A stretch of DNA of 44,368 bases from an uncultured Saprospiraceae bacterium (GTDB lineage Bacteria; Bacteroidota; Bacteroidia; Chitinophagales; Saprospiraceae). The position numbers were made by a program, and so were the translations under genes. Shown here in pieces: positions 8,715 to 18,100 of this stretch. Within the stretch, counting starts at the first letter, position 1. Each line of letters opens with the position of its first letter. The notes under the pieces are model-generated. The model had not been told where the DNA came from. It did no database searches and saw nothing but the letters and a program-made list of their open reading frames with translations. The stretch lies in contig CAJQQY010000251.1 of the NCBI GenBank assembly GCA_905480595.1, positions 1 through 44,368 of the forward strand, in the 5' to 3' direction.

Positions 8715-8862
8715 TTTTATCAGTTTAGCGATCAAGTTAAAAAATGAATATTACGATGATATTGATTTTTATCAATTAGAACGATGCGATTTATCAACAG
8801 TAATGCGCGTACTGAGAGAATATGATATTTATAGTTTTTAGAAAAATTAGTTTATGTTTAAA

Positions 8863-8942
8863 TAAAAAAACTTAGAATGCATTTTTCATAAACTTTGGGA
8901 TGGGAAACTCAACGGATAATTTCAGTTTCAGAATACAAAAAA
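8863..8942 (+). pseudogene. Second remnant of a desaturase 3' end
   Basis: This stretch matches 5666-5752, the end of the desaturase pseudogene, over about 80 bases with only scattered differences; both contain ACTTTGGGATG and TTTCAGAATACAAAAAA. It encodes the same motif in pieces (FHKLWDGK in one frame, IISVSEYKK in another), so it is non-functional. Upstream, an open frame ending at 8841 reads NEYYDDIDFYQLERCDLS and continues to a TAG; I do not recognise it. Confidence 0.7.
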
Positions 8943-8975
8943 TCCCCCAAACGAAATTCGCTTGAGGGATTTTTA
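8936..8975 (-). terminator. Terminator of the monooxygenase operon
   Basis: Read on the minus strand: AATCCCTCAAGCGAA, a short loop, then TCGTTTGGGGGATT and a run of T. It lies immediately after the stop of the luciferase-like gene. Its A/T flanks would allow function in both directions. Nearly the same sequence recurs at 12073-12112. Confidence 0.88.
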
Positions 8976-8976
8976 A

Positions 8977-9999
8977 TTATTGATTGACTAAGGGTGAGAC
9001 TCGTTTTCCAATCAACTCGATGGAATCCAACAATTGAGTATGAGATAATCCAACATCCATTTGAAAACTAAATCTTGAAATGCCTCCCAATGCTTCACTA
9101 TGTCGAAGTATTTTTTCTGCCACTTCTTCTGGACTCCCTATTACAATAGCTCCAAGTTCTCCAATTTGTGCTTCAAAACTTGCTTTTGTCATCGGTGGCC
9201 ATCCTCGTTCTTTTCCAACCTTATTCATCATTTTTTCATAGCCAGGATAAAAATTGTCAATGGCTTCTGCTTTAGTATTTGCTGCATAGCCAAAGGAATG
9301 TAATCCTACTTTTAGTTGCTCAGGAGCGAAACCAGCTTTTGCACCTGCTTGCCGATACAAATCAACTAACGGACGAAACCGATGTGTTTCACCTCCTATA
9401 ATTGCAACCATCAATGGTAAACCTAAAGTACCTGCTCGAACAAATGAAGCAGGTGTTCCTCCTACTCCTAACCAGATTGGTAATTGTTTTTGTATAGGTC
9501 TTGGATAGATCGCTTGATTATGAAGTGGCGCTCGAAATTTTCCAGACCAATTGATAACTTCGTTTTCTCGAATAGCTAAAAGAAGCTCTAATTTTTCAGA
9601 AAATAAGGCATCATAATCTTGAAGGTTAAAACCAAACAAAGGAAATGATTCGGTAAATGAACCACGCCCAGCAACTATTTCTGCCCGCCCATTTGAAATT
9701 AAATCTAGCGTTGCAAAATTTTGAAAAACACGAACAGGATCCGCTGCACTTAAAACACTAACTGCACTCGTCAACCGAATTCGTTTCGTGCGAGAGGCTG
9801 CCGCTGCTAATATCATAGCAGGTGCCGAATCCAAAAATTCTTTTCGATAATGTTCACCGATACCAAAAACATCAATTCCTACTTGGTCTGCACGTTCAAT
9901 TCTTTCGAGCAGTTCAGACATAGATTTTGCATTATTTTTGGCAACATCATTTACATTATCAGAAGGTGCAGCTGCAAAACTATCAATTCCAATTTCCAT
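8977..9999 (-). CDS. Luciferase-like (LLM class) flavin-dependent oxidoreductase
   Basis: 340 residues, the typical length of bacterial-luciferase-like TIM-barrel monooxygenases that use reduced flavin (FMNH2 or F420H2). Family features are the N-terminal strand MEIGIDSF, a helix followed by GIGEHY, the block LTSAVSVLSAADPVRVFQ, RAEIVAGRGSF, and the substrate/flavin-loop segment PIWLGVGGTPASF. Substrate unknown. It is the last gene of a minus-strand operon, 38 bp after the DoxX-family gene. The FMN reductase two genes upstream is a natural source of reduced flavin, as in two-component monooxygenases; this coupling is inference from context. Confidence 0.9.
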   Translation of the reverse strand: MEIGIDSFAAAPSDNVNDVAKNNAKSMSELLERIERADQVGIDVFGIGEHYRKEFLDSAPAMILAAAASRTKRIRLTSAVSVLSAADPVRVFQNFATLDLISNGRAEIVAGRGSFTESFPLFGFNLQDYDALFSEKLELLLAIRENEVINWSGKFRAPLHNQAIYPRPIQKQLPIWLGVGGTPASFVRAGTLGLPLMVAIIGGETHRFRPLVDLYRQAGAKAGFAPEQLKVGLHSFGYAANTKAEAIDNFYPGYEKMMNKVGKERGWPPMTKASFEAQIGELGAIVIGSPEEVAEKILRHSEALGGISRFSFQMDVGLSHTQLLDSIELIGKRVSPLVNQ

Positions 10000-10037
10000 A
10001 AAATTTCCTTTTTAAAAAGTACGAGGATAAAAGTTAG

Positions 10038-10391
10038 CTAGTATAATTTTTTATATGAAACATATGATAATAGAACTAAAATTATTGCCATAAGTGCTAG
10101 TGCATATTCACCATCACCTATCATGTAATGTGCAAAAAATGCGAGAACAGAATTAAAGAAAAATCCAGCATAAGCCCACTCCGTTAATGTTTTTGATTGC
10201 TTAGTCCAGATAGCCGTTAAGCCTAATAATTTTGCAGTAGCTAAAGGATAAATGATATACGAGGGATGCCCTAATTTCTCAAATGCTTGCACAATTTCTG
10301 CATGATTGAAAATATACATTCCTGCAGAGAATAACATCATGACAGTAAATAATCCAGTACTTGCCCAATAAATATACTTTTGACTTTTCAT
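10038..10391 (-). CDS. DoxX-family membrane protein
   Basis: 117 residues with four predicted membrane helices (about 8-27, 44-62, 70-90, 94-113). The pattern, including IYWASTGLFTVMMLFSAGMY at the start and FEKLGHPSYIIYPLATAKLL before the third helix, is typical of DoxX-like (DoxX_2) proteins, which often accompany oxidoreductases. The start codon overlaps the last base of the FMN reductase gene, so the two are translationally linked. Exact biochemical role unknown. Confidence 0.87.
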   Translation of the reverse strand: MKSQKYIYWASTGLFTVMMLFSAGMYIFNHAEIVQAFEKLGHPSYIIYPLATAKLLGLTAIWTKQSKTLTEWAYAGFFFNSVLAFFAHYMIGDGEYALALMAIILVLLSYVSYKKLY

Positions 10392-10930
10392 TAATTTTGA
10401 TTTAAGAAATTTTGAAATAAATTGATTTTATTATTAAGGTCATTGTTTAACGTTTCGTCTTTAATTCCCTCTTCTGAGAAATTTTGAAAAAATGAAGGAA
10501 ACGAAAAATCAGTAATCACATTACCACCAAAGTGAGGTAGTAATTCCTTGGTGAATCTTAATGCATTCGCTCCACCTCTTCCTCCTGGTGACGCAGCCAT
10601 CAAAAACATTGGTTTATTTTTCCAAATTTTCATATCCACTCTCGACGTCCAATCCCAAAGGTTTTTAAAAGAGGTGGTAATCATTCCATTGTATTCTGCT
10701 AAGGAAATAACAATACCATCTGATTCTTCAATTAGTGCTCGAAACTTATGCGCATTTTCAGGAATACCACTTTCGGCTTCCAAATCGGGACTGTAAATAG
10801 GTAATTCTAAATCATTTAAATCTGCTACGGTTATTCTAGCATCTTCTATTTTATTGGCCACAAAAGTTGCAAAAGTTTTATTAATTGATTTTTTGCTATT
10901 ACTTGCGCCAAAGGCTAATATTTTTTTCAT
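10391..10930 (-). CDS. NADPH-dependent FMN reductase family protein
   Basis: 179 residues with a flavodoxin-like fold: N-terminal strand and phosphate loop ILAFGASNSKKSINK, central SLAEYNGMITTSFKNLWDW (flavin ring contact region) and FLMAASPGGRGG. These are signatures of NAD(P)H-dependent FMN reductases and related quinone or chromate reductases. It probably supplies reduced flavin in the cytoplasm. It sits in an operon with an upstream membrane protein (19-bp gap) and a downstream DoxX protein (1-bp overlap), with a flavin-dependent monooxygenase last in the transcript. Confidence 0.9.
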   Translation of the reverse strand: MKKILAFGASNSKKSINKTFATFVANKIEDARITVADLNDLELPIYSPDLEAESGIPENAHKFRALIEESDGIVISLAEYNGMITTSFKNLWDWTSRVDMKIWKNKPMFLMAASPGGRGGANALRFTKELLPHFGGNVITDFSFPSFFQNFSEEGIKDETLNNDLNNKINLFQNFLNQN

Positions 10931-10949
10931 AATTTAATTATTTTAAAAT

Positions 10950-11411
10950 TTATAGTGATTTCAATTTGTCACTTTTGAAATAAGCATAGAAACTAAGAAT
11001 TATCGCTGAAGCAGAAAAAATTGTCATTACTGTTCCAGGTACAAAATGGACATATCCGCCGAGATCCATAAATAGGAAATATCCCAAGTCTGCTAAACCT
11101 CCCGTGATCGCTGCGAGGAATATTGCATTGGCATTTTTTTTCCAAATAAAAAATGCGCAAATAAGAGTCACGAGACCAATCCAAAATAAATTAAAACCAT
11201 GTTGCCCAATTAATGCTCCAGCTGCACCGGGGTATTCCATTTGTACAGTTGAAGGATCAACTGCATCTGCAATGCCACTAATAGAGGATGAAATATCTCC
11301 TGAAAGAATAAAATACATGGTTATGCCTCCCGCAAACATGTGAACGAGTCCCCAAATAATCCAAAGAATAGCCGAGATCTTTAAGAAAAGTGATAATGTA
11401 CTACGATTCAT
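10950..11411 (-). CDS. Four-helix membrane protein, unknown function
   Basis: 153 residues with four hydrophobic segments (about 9-35, 75-90, 92-112, 122-145) and a polar loop between the first two. No named family recognised with confidence. The overall look (small, glycine-rich helices, IIWGLVHMFAGGITMYF) resembles DoxX/DUF4345-type small membrane proteins. It is the first gene of the redox operon and is preceded by a TACTTTTG promoter element. A role with the flavin enzymes is inference from position. Confidence 0.75.
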   Translation of the reverse strand: MNRSTLSLFLKISAILWIIWGLVHMFAGGITMYFILSGDISSSISGIADAVDPSTVQMEYPGAAGALIGQHGFNLFWIGLVTLICAFFIWKKNANAIFLAAITGGLADLGYFLFMDLGGYVHFVPGTVMTIFSASAIILSFYAYFKSDKLKSL

Positions 11412-11460
11412 TTTTGATAATTTTAGAAGTAAAAAACTATTTCAAAAAATAATGATAGTA

Positions 11461-11468
11461 CAAAAGTA
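11461..11468 (-). promoter_or_regulatory. -7 element before the redox operon
   Basis: On the minus strand the bases read TACTTTTG, an exact TAnnTTTG match, about 50 bases before the first operon gene. No good TTTG is present at the expected upstream distance, which could fit a promoter needing an activator such as the neighbouring Crp-type protein. That link is inference. Confidence 0.4.
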
Positions 11469-11550
11469 GGATGCAGAATTCAGGTAAGCATTAATCTATA
11501 TTAAGAAGTTGTTTAAGAATATCAGCCCCAACAAATTCTACAAAAAGGAA

Positions 11551-12024
11551 TTATTTTTTGATAATTCTTTCACCTTTAACTTTACTCAAAGCTTCGGGAG
11601 TGATGCCAAGGTAGGAAGCGATCATTCTTTGTGGAACTCTTTGAACGATCTGTGGATAGGTTTCTATAAAATGTTCATATCTTTCAATAGCTGAAGAACT
11701 CATTAACATGATTATTCTTTTTTGAAGAACTCCCATTCTTTTAAATAATTTAATCGTGTCCATTTGAGAATCTCTTGCTAAATCTTTTTCTTTTGCCACC
11801 ACTATTGAATCTTCTAAAGCATCGATAAATAAACCACTAGGTTGATCGGGTGGTAGATTATCTGAAACGACCCAATCCTCTGGAGCAAACATAAAAATAT
11901 GTTCCTTTCCTTTTTTATCGATAGAATAAGAACGTAACAATCCTGACTTAACAAAATAAACTTTACCATTCATCTCTCCTTCTCGTTGTAAGATTTGTCC
12001 TTTCTTGACAGTTATTTCTTTCAA
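11551..12024 (-). CDS. Crp/Fnr-type transcription regulator, short N-terminus
   Basis: 157 residues. The N-terminal two thirds is a cyclic-nucleotide-binding-type beta barrel (KKGQILQREGE, VYFVKSGLLRSYSI, EDWVVSD). The end is a winged helix-turn-helix whose recognition part reads RMIASYLGITPEALSKV. Bacteroidota relatives are usually about 190 residues and have 25-30 more at the N-terminus. Here the only visible start is TTG at 12024, with the frame closed by a stop at 12055-12057 and no in-frame ATG before it. Either it is a short form or the gene is slightly damaged at its 5' end. It lies just upstream of the redox operon in the same direction, separated by 139 bases containing a promoter element, so it is the likely regulator. 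Confidence 0.85.
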   Translation of the reverse strand: MKEITVKKGQILQREGEMNGKVYFVKSGLLRSYSIDKKGKEHIFMFAPEDWVVSDNLPPDQPSGLFIDALEDSIVVAKEKDLARDSQMDTIKLFKRMGVLQKRIIMLMSSSAIERYEHFIETYPQIVQRVPQRMIASYLGITPEALSKVKGERIIKK

Positions 12025-12072
12025 AATAGATATTTTAAGTATGGAAGATATTTTTCAATTTTCAAAGTAAAT

Positions 12073-12112
12073 AAAAAATCCCTCAAACGAAAACTCGCTT
12101 GAGGGATTTTAA
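12073..12112 (-). terminator. Terminator after the giant metalloprotease gene
   Basis: Minus strand: AATCCCTCAAGCGAG, loop, TCGTTTGAGGGATT, then T-rich sequence. It sits 24 bases after the metalloprotease stop. It is almost identical to the hairpin at 8936-8975. Confidence 0.87.
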
Positions 12113-12135
12113 TTTTATAAAAAAGTAATTCAACT

Positions 12136-15100
12136 TTATCGAATCAAGGTGACTTCTCCTGACTTGGTTATCCTTTCATTCAAATCTCCAATTTCACAAC
12201 CAATCGTCATCACCCAAACATAAACATCAGTTGGTGCAGGTTTATCTCCATCCATTCCATCCCAAGGCACACCAGTTTCTGAAGAGTAAACAGGATTTCC
12301 CCATCTATTATAAATCTTAATTTCAAGAACTTCTTCTATTCGCTCCTCGGTGACTGCACTAAAGGTATCATTCAAGCCATCTCCATCAGGCGTGAACGCA
12401 TTTGGAATTTCAACAGTTTCTGGATCACAAGGTAAGTTGACTGTAAGTGTAAAACTTAATGCAACAGCACAACCTTCTTCGTCCGTTACTGTAAAAGTAT
12501 AAGTAGTCGAAGTTTGAAGAGGTAATGCCATTGGGCTTTCACAATTAATACAACTTAGTCCATTAAGTCCTGCCGCTGTCGGAGCTGACCAAACTATACT
12601 TGCAATTGGATTTGTTGATACAATCAATAAATCTGGAACTTGGAAAGAATCTGGATAATCAATCGTTGCATCACCAGGGAAGCCAGCCACTTGTATTCCA
12701 AATGGATTTTCTACCTCTCCTGATAAATTGTCGAAAGTACAATCCCCAATCTGAACAGCGATATCATATACTCCTGCTGAAAGACCTGCAAATATTGAAC
12801 TAGCTTGGAATGCTCCTCCATTTAAACTATACGTCCAATCTTGTTGTCCATTAAGAATTTCTAAAACTCCATCATCACCTCCAATACAAGTTGGTGGAAT
12901 AAAATCTGTGGTTATTGAAAATGAATTGTCTTCTACAACTTCCACACTTCCTTCTGTGGTACAATCATTCGTATCAGTCACAGTTACGGTATAAACTCCA
13001 GCCGGTAAACCATCTATCGTAGGAACATTTCCTGCCCCAGTCACACTCCATTCATAATTAGTCGCTACACCTGGACTAATTGAAACAGTAACAGAACCTT
13101 GACTTCCATTTGGACAAGTTGGAGTTGATTGGAAACTTAAAGTAGATGTTGGATAATTATTTAACGTTATCGAACTCGTAGAATCACATCCTAATATTGA
13201 AGTAAATGTTTCGGTATAAGTAGTTGCTACAGATTCCAAATTTCCGTGAATCAAAACAGATTCTCCAGCACATACTAAAGTATCTCCAGAAGTAGAAATA
13301 GAAGTAAAGGTTAAGGAGACTGTATCCACACTATAACATCCCGTCAATGAATTACTTGCAGTAACGACATACATGACTTCTTCATCTGGATTAATAATAT
13401 TTACAGTTTGGCAAGTAGTACAATCCAAGAAGTCATCACCTCCTTCAATCGTTTGCCAATTAAAAGTATCAAAATCTCCAACTACCGTAAATGAAGTATC
13501 CTGTGTAGGACAAACGACTGCATTTTCAGGCATCGTCATATTTACCGTATTTGGATCAACAATAATACTAACCATATCAGTTTGAACTCCACCACATGAA
13601 TCAATGACCGTTACAGTATAATCTCCTCCATCCCAAACTGTAAAAGTTGAATCCGTTGTTCCATCTTGCCATTCGTAACTTACAAAGTGAGAACTTGCAT
13701 TTAACTCTAAAGAAGAATTATCACAGATGGTAATTGTACCTCCTAAATCTAATTCGTAAGGTTCAGGTACTTCTGTAAATTGAATAATATTATTTGAATA
13801 ATCACATTCGCCAATGTTAGTAACCGGAAAATCTGAATTCAAATCATAAGGTAAGTTTATAGAGTTATCGTCATTCACCACAACAAAAACTGGATCGTCA
13901 TATTGTGCAGGAATTGTGTATTGCACAAATGTACAACTATCAATAGGAACAACTACTCCAAGAGTTTCTGTAGCCAAACCACTTGTTGGCCCTGTAGTTG
14001 GATTACTCGTATAAAATGTAATTGGAGTTGTATAAGACAATACATTATCTCCTGTATTACACACTTCCAAAGTAACCATCAATTCATCTAAAGCACATTG
14101 AACATCAACACTATTGATGGAAGCATCTGCTCCTAATTGTTGACCATGTTGTGCTAAGAAATTATTTAAAACGACATTGTCCCCAACGATGTGATGTTGT
14201 TGTTGGGAAATAGGAAGCGTCAAATCTTCTTGAATATTCACATTGAAATAAGCATTTTGATTCCAAACTTTTCGAGTCGTTTGCCAAGGGAAAGTACTTG
14301 AAGTATAAGCTCGAACAAAACCATCATCATTATTTACATCAAATTGAGATGCTGCTCCTGAAACTAAAATTTCAGTTAATCCATCTCCATCGACATCAAC
14401 TATTACTGGTGTCTCAGCAAATGTAGAAGAAAGAATTGGAGTCGTAAATAAAATAGTTCCATTTGTCCCGTCCAATATTTCCATAGCTTCCTCCCCTCTT
14501 GATACAATTTCAAAATCACCATCACCATCAAAATCAAATGCAACAGAACTTGTAATATTTAAATCATCTTCAACTGAAGGTGTTGTCCATTTTAAGGTAA
14601 AATCATTTTCCAAAGCCACTAAATCAGTCGAAGTTTTAAATACAATTTCTAACTGACTATCACCATCAATATCTGCAATCGTAGATGGTGAAGCATTATC
14701 ACCGGGATCATATTGACCAATGGTTGCATTCGTTTGCAAATCCCATCCATAAATCAAAGAAGAACTTCCTATATTAGATGGATTAAAAACAGAAACAACT
14801 CCATCCAAATCTCCATCTTTATCAATATCAGCAATCGAAACAATTCCATTATCTAAATTAGACTCCATCTCTAGCGTAGTCATTCCATTAGAAATATCTA
14901 CACTATAAACTCTTTTCCCCATCACCAATTCTAGACCTTCACAATTCGAACAAGATGCATCATCTAATACATCGGCCGCAACTGATAAAACAGCGTCTGC
15001 AGTTGTAATCGGAAGTATCGCAATTACAGTCAAATCGTCTGCATTAAAAATAGTATTACTAACATAAACTTCTACTGAACCATCTCCATCAAAATCTGCG

Positions 15101-18100
15101 ACTCCAACAGTTTCCGGCCAACCAATCGCTGACCCAGCTAAATTTTGTGAAGCAGTAAAAGTTCCATCATGCTCAAATCGAGTAAGCGTTGAACCTCCAT
15201 AATAAAAAATCTCAGCAGTTCCATCTTTATCTACATCAGCTACTGCGAGGTAACTATGTGCATCTACACCAGCTACTGGTATTTGTAATTCTTCTTGCCC
15301 ATTTGTTCCGTCAAGAATAATAATTCGATTATTAGTAAGTGCCCTCTGTGCAATAATTACCTCTGGAGTTCCATCTCCATCTATATCAGCAGTTACAGGA
15401 GTTGCACTCATTGAAACATCTGTTCCACTTTGCCATTTCAATTGAGCTTGAACAACATTTTGAATATTGGTAAATTCACAATCGTTAGCGCACTCATTAT
15501 AAAATGCTAAATCACAGCCATCCTGGCCACAACATTCAGGATCAAAACAATCAATCAAACCATCTCCATCATCATCAATTCCATTATTACAAATTTCTCC
15601 ACAAATAATTTCACTCACTTCTAATGAATCTACAAACTCACACGCTCCCATCGAAATAGTCAAAATATAAACTCCTGTATCACCAACTGTAATCATCGAC
15701 GTCGTCGCACCTGTGCTCCATAAAAATTCAGCACCCAAAATATCTGTTCCAATTGTAACTGAATCAATATTACAAATGGTTGTGTCATTTCCTAAATCAA
15801 AAGTATATGGATTACTATTTGAAGTAACTCCAGTCGGAATGATCGTTCCAACCGAATTATCAAAATGTTCAGTTCCTGATTCTATATTATTATTGAAAAA
15901 AGAGGAGTTACTAATATTAAGAACAGCAGTTGACGTTACACTCGAATTTGAAACCTGCCCTCCTAGAAAAACAGCTCCACCTTCTGACATATCAGGAAAT
16001 CCTGCTCCATTTCCAGAAGTTGCTGAGTTATCAAAGAAATAACAATTATCAATATTATAAATATGGTTATTTGGTGATAGAGTATTAGTATAATCAAATA
16101 TTGCAATAGCTCCACCTGCATTTCTATTCAACTGTAAATCACCAGAATCTCCATTCTCAGTATAGACTGAATTATTACAAAAATAACTATCTGAGATATC
16201 AATATCCGTTGAATAGTAAACTGTTACAGCACCTCCAATTCCTCCATTAGCATCTTGTTCTGCTCTATTTCCAGAAAATTCAGAATCTGAAATTGTCAAA
16301 GATGAGCTAGTGTTCAACAAAGTTGTTTCATTTACTCTTCCGTCAAAAAATATAGCTCCTACTGCAGGTCGAATATCATTTAATGGTTCATCATCAAATG
16401 AGTTGTTATTTAAAAATCGACAATCATCTACTGATACATCTAATGTTGATCCTTCACTATTTACAATATACATAGCTGCTCCTCCAGCAGAAAAACTACC
16501 ATCTGTACAAAGATCTACTAAAGACTCAGTATTCTGAATAGTTAAATGAGCAAAATTTATCTGGTTAGCAACATTAATTCCATTATTACTTAAAGAAGGA
16601 GGACAAGGAAAACCAGCATAATTATAGACAAACCCTCTACGCTCTCCTTCTCCATCAATAATCACATCTCCATCATCTTCCACTCCGAAAAATGTAACTG
16701 TATAATCCTCGGGGATTAAAGCAATCGGAGTTGAACTTGGTGTCGCGCCTGGCAAACTATACGTTCCACTATGCACAAAAATCGTATCTCCACTACAAAC
16801 TGAATTATCCAATGCATACTGAATCGTTCGACATGGGCTACCTGGATCACCACACATAAATACATCAACACCTGTAGCTGCATCAACGTGAGAATTCCCA
16901 ATACAATCAACAACTGTTACTTCAATTGAATAACTAACTGAACAATCTGCATCTGCATTTCCAGCAGTCAACGTCAAAGTATAAGTTCCAGCTGTATTAA
17001 ATTGATAAACTAAATTTGCCCCTGTTCCAATTTCCAAACTATTCAATGTCCAACTAAAAGTTGTTGCAGTCGGATCAACTGATGTACTTGCAAAAAATAC
17101 CTGAGGTGTTCCTGCAAAAATTGTTGTATCATTTCCTGGATTAAATGACAATTCCTCAATTGGCGTATCACAATCGGTATTACAAACTGTCGAACCAGTC
17201 AAACTAACCCTCGGGCCATTGATAAAAAATGTCATCCGATCAGCTTGTCCTTGTGTAAAAGCTGTCAAACATGCCAATGGATTAATATCCATATAATTTT
17301 CACGCATATCATTTACATCAGTCGTAAATGGATTGTTCGCACTTGCATCATCTGCATCGGTGAAACAACTATTTTCATCTACGTTACAAGGTGCTTCTGC
17401 CATTGTCCAATCTGGAGGAGTATCACAAACTCTATCTCCATCCAATAAACAATTATCATTTCCACAACCTGCATGGAAAGTATGATATAATCCTAAATAG
17501 TGTCCCATCTCATGTGCCAAAATGGTAGAATTCTCAGGAGACGATCCAAAAAATTCTGCTTCAATTACGATTCCATCTCGATCTGTTCCGTGAAAAGCAG
17601 GCATGTAAGAATACCCTCTAACATTTCCTACCAAGGCATTACTACTTACACTAGCTACAACCCATATGTTGATATACTTCGTTGGATCCCAACGATCAAT
17701 TTCTTTCAATAATAAATCTTCTGTCTCAATCGTCACATTGGTCAAATCAGATACTTCCCGAGTCACCCCTGTCGAAGGATCACCATCGATAGTGGTTTTT
17801 GCCAAACAAAACTCTATCTCTGTATTCACTCCTGTTCCAAATGATCCATCATATGCAGCATTCAAATCAGCAATTGCTTGATCAACTTGCGCATTGTCAA
17901 TGTTTTCAGCTCCATTTTGGTGAACGATGTGTACAACGACAGGCAAAGTGAAATCTGCCAAAAAGCTCTCAGCTTGATTAGCAGCACTTGTAACATAATT
18001 ATATGCTTGAGTTTCTTGACTTTCAATAGTCGATTTGATCGTAGGGTCTGAATCAATTGCTTTTTGCAACATATGATCATGTGCACAAAACTGTTGGTCA

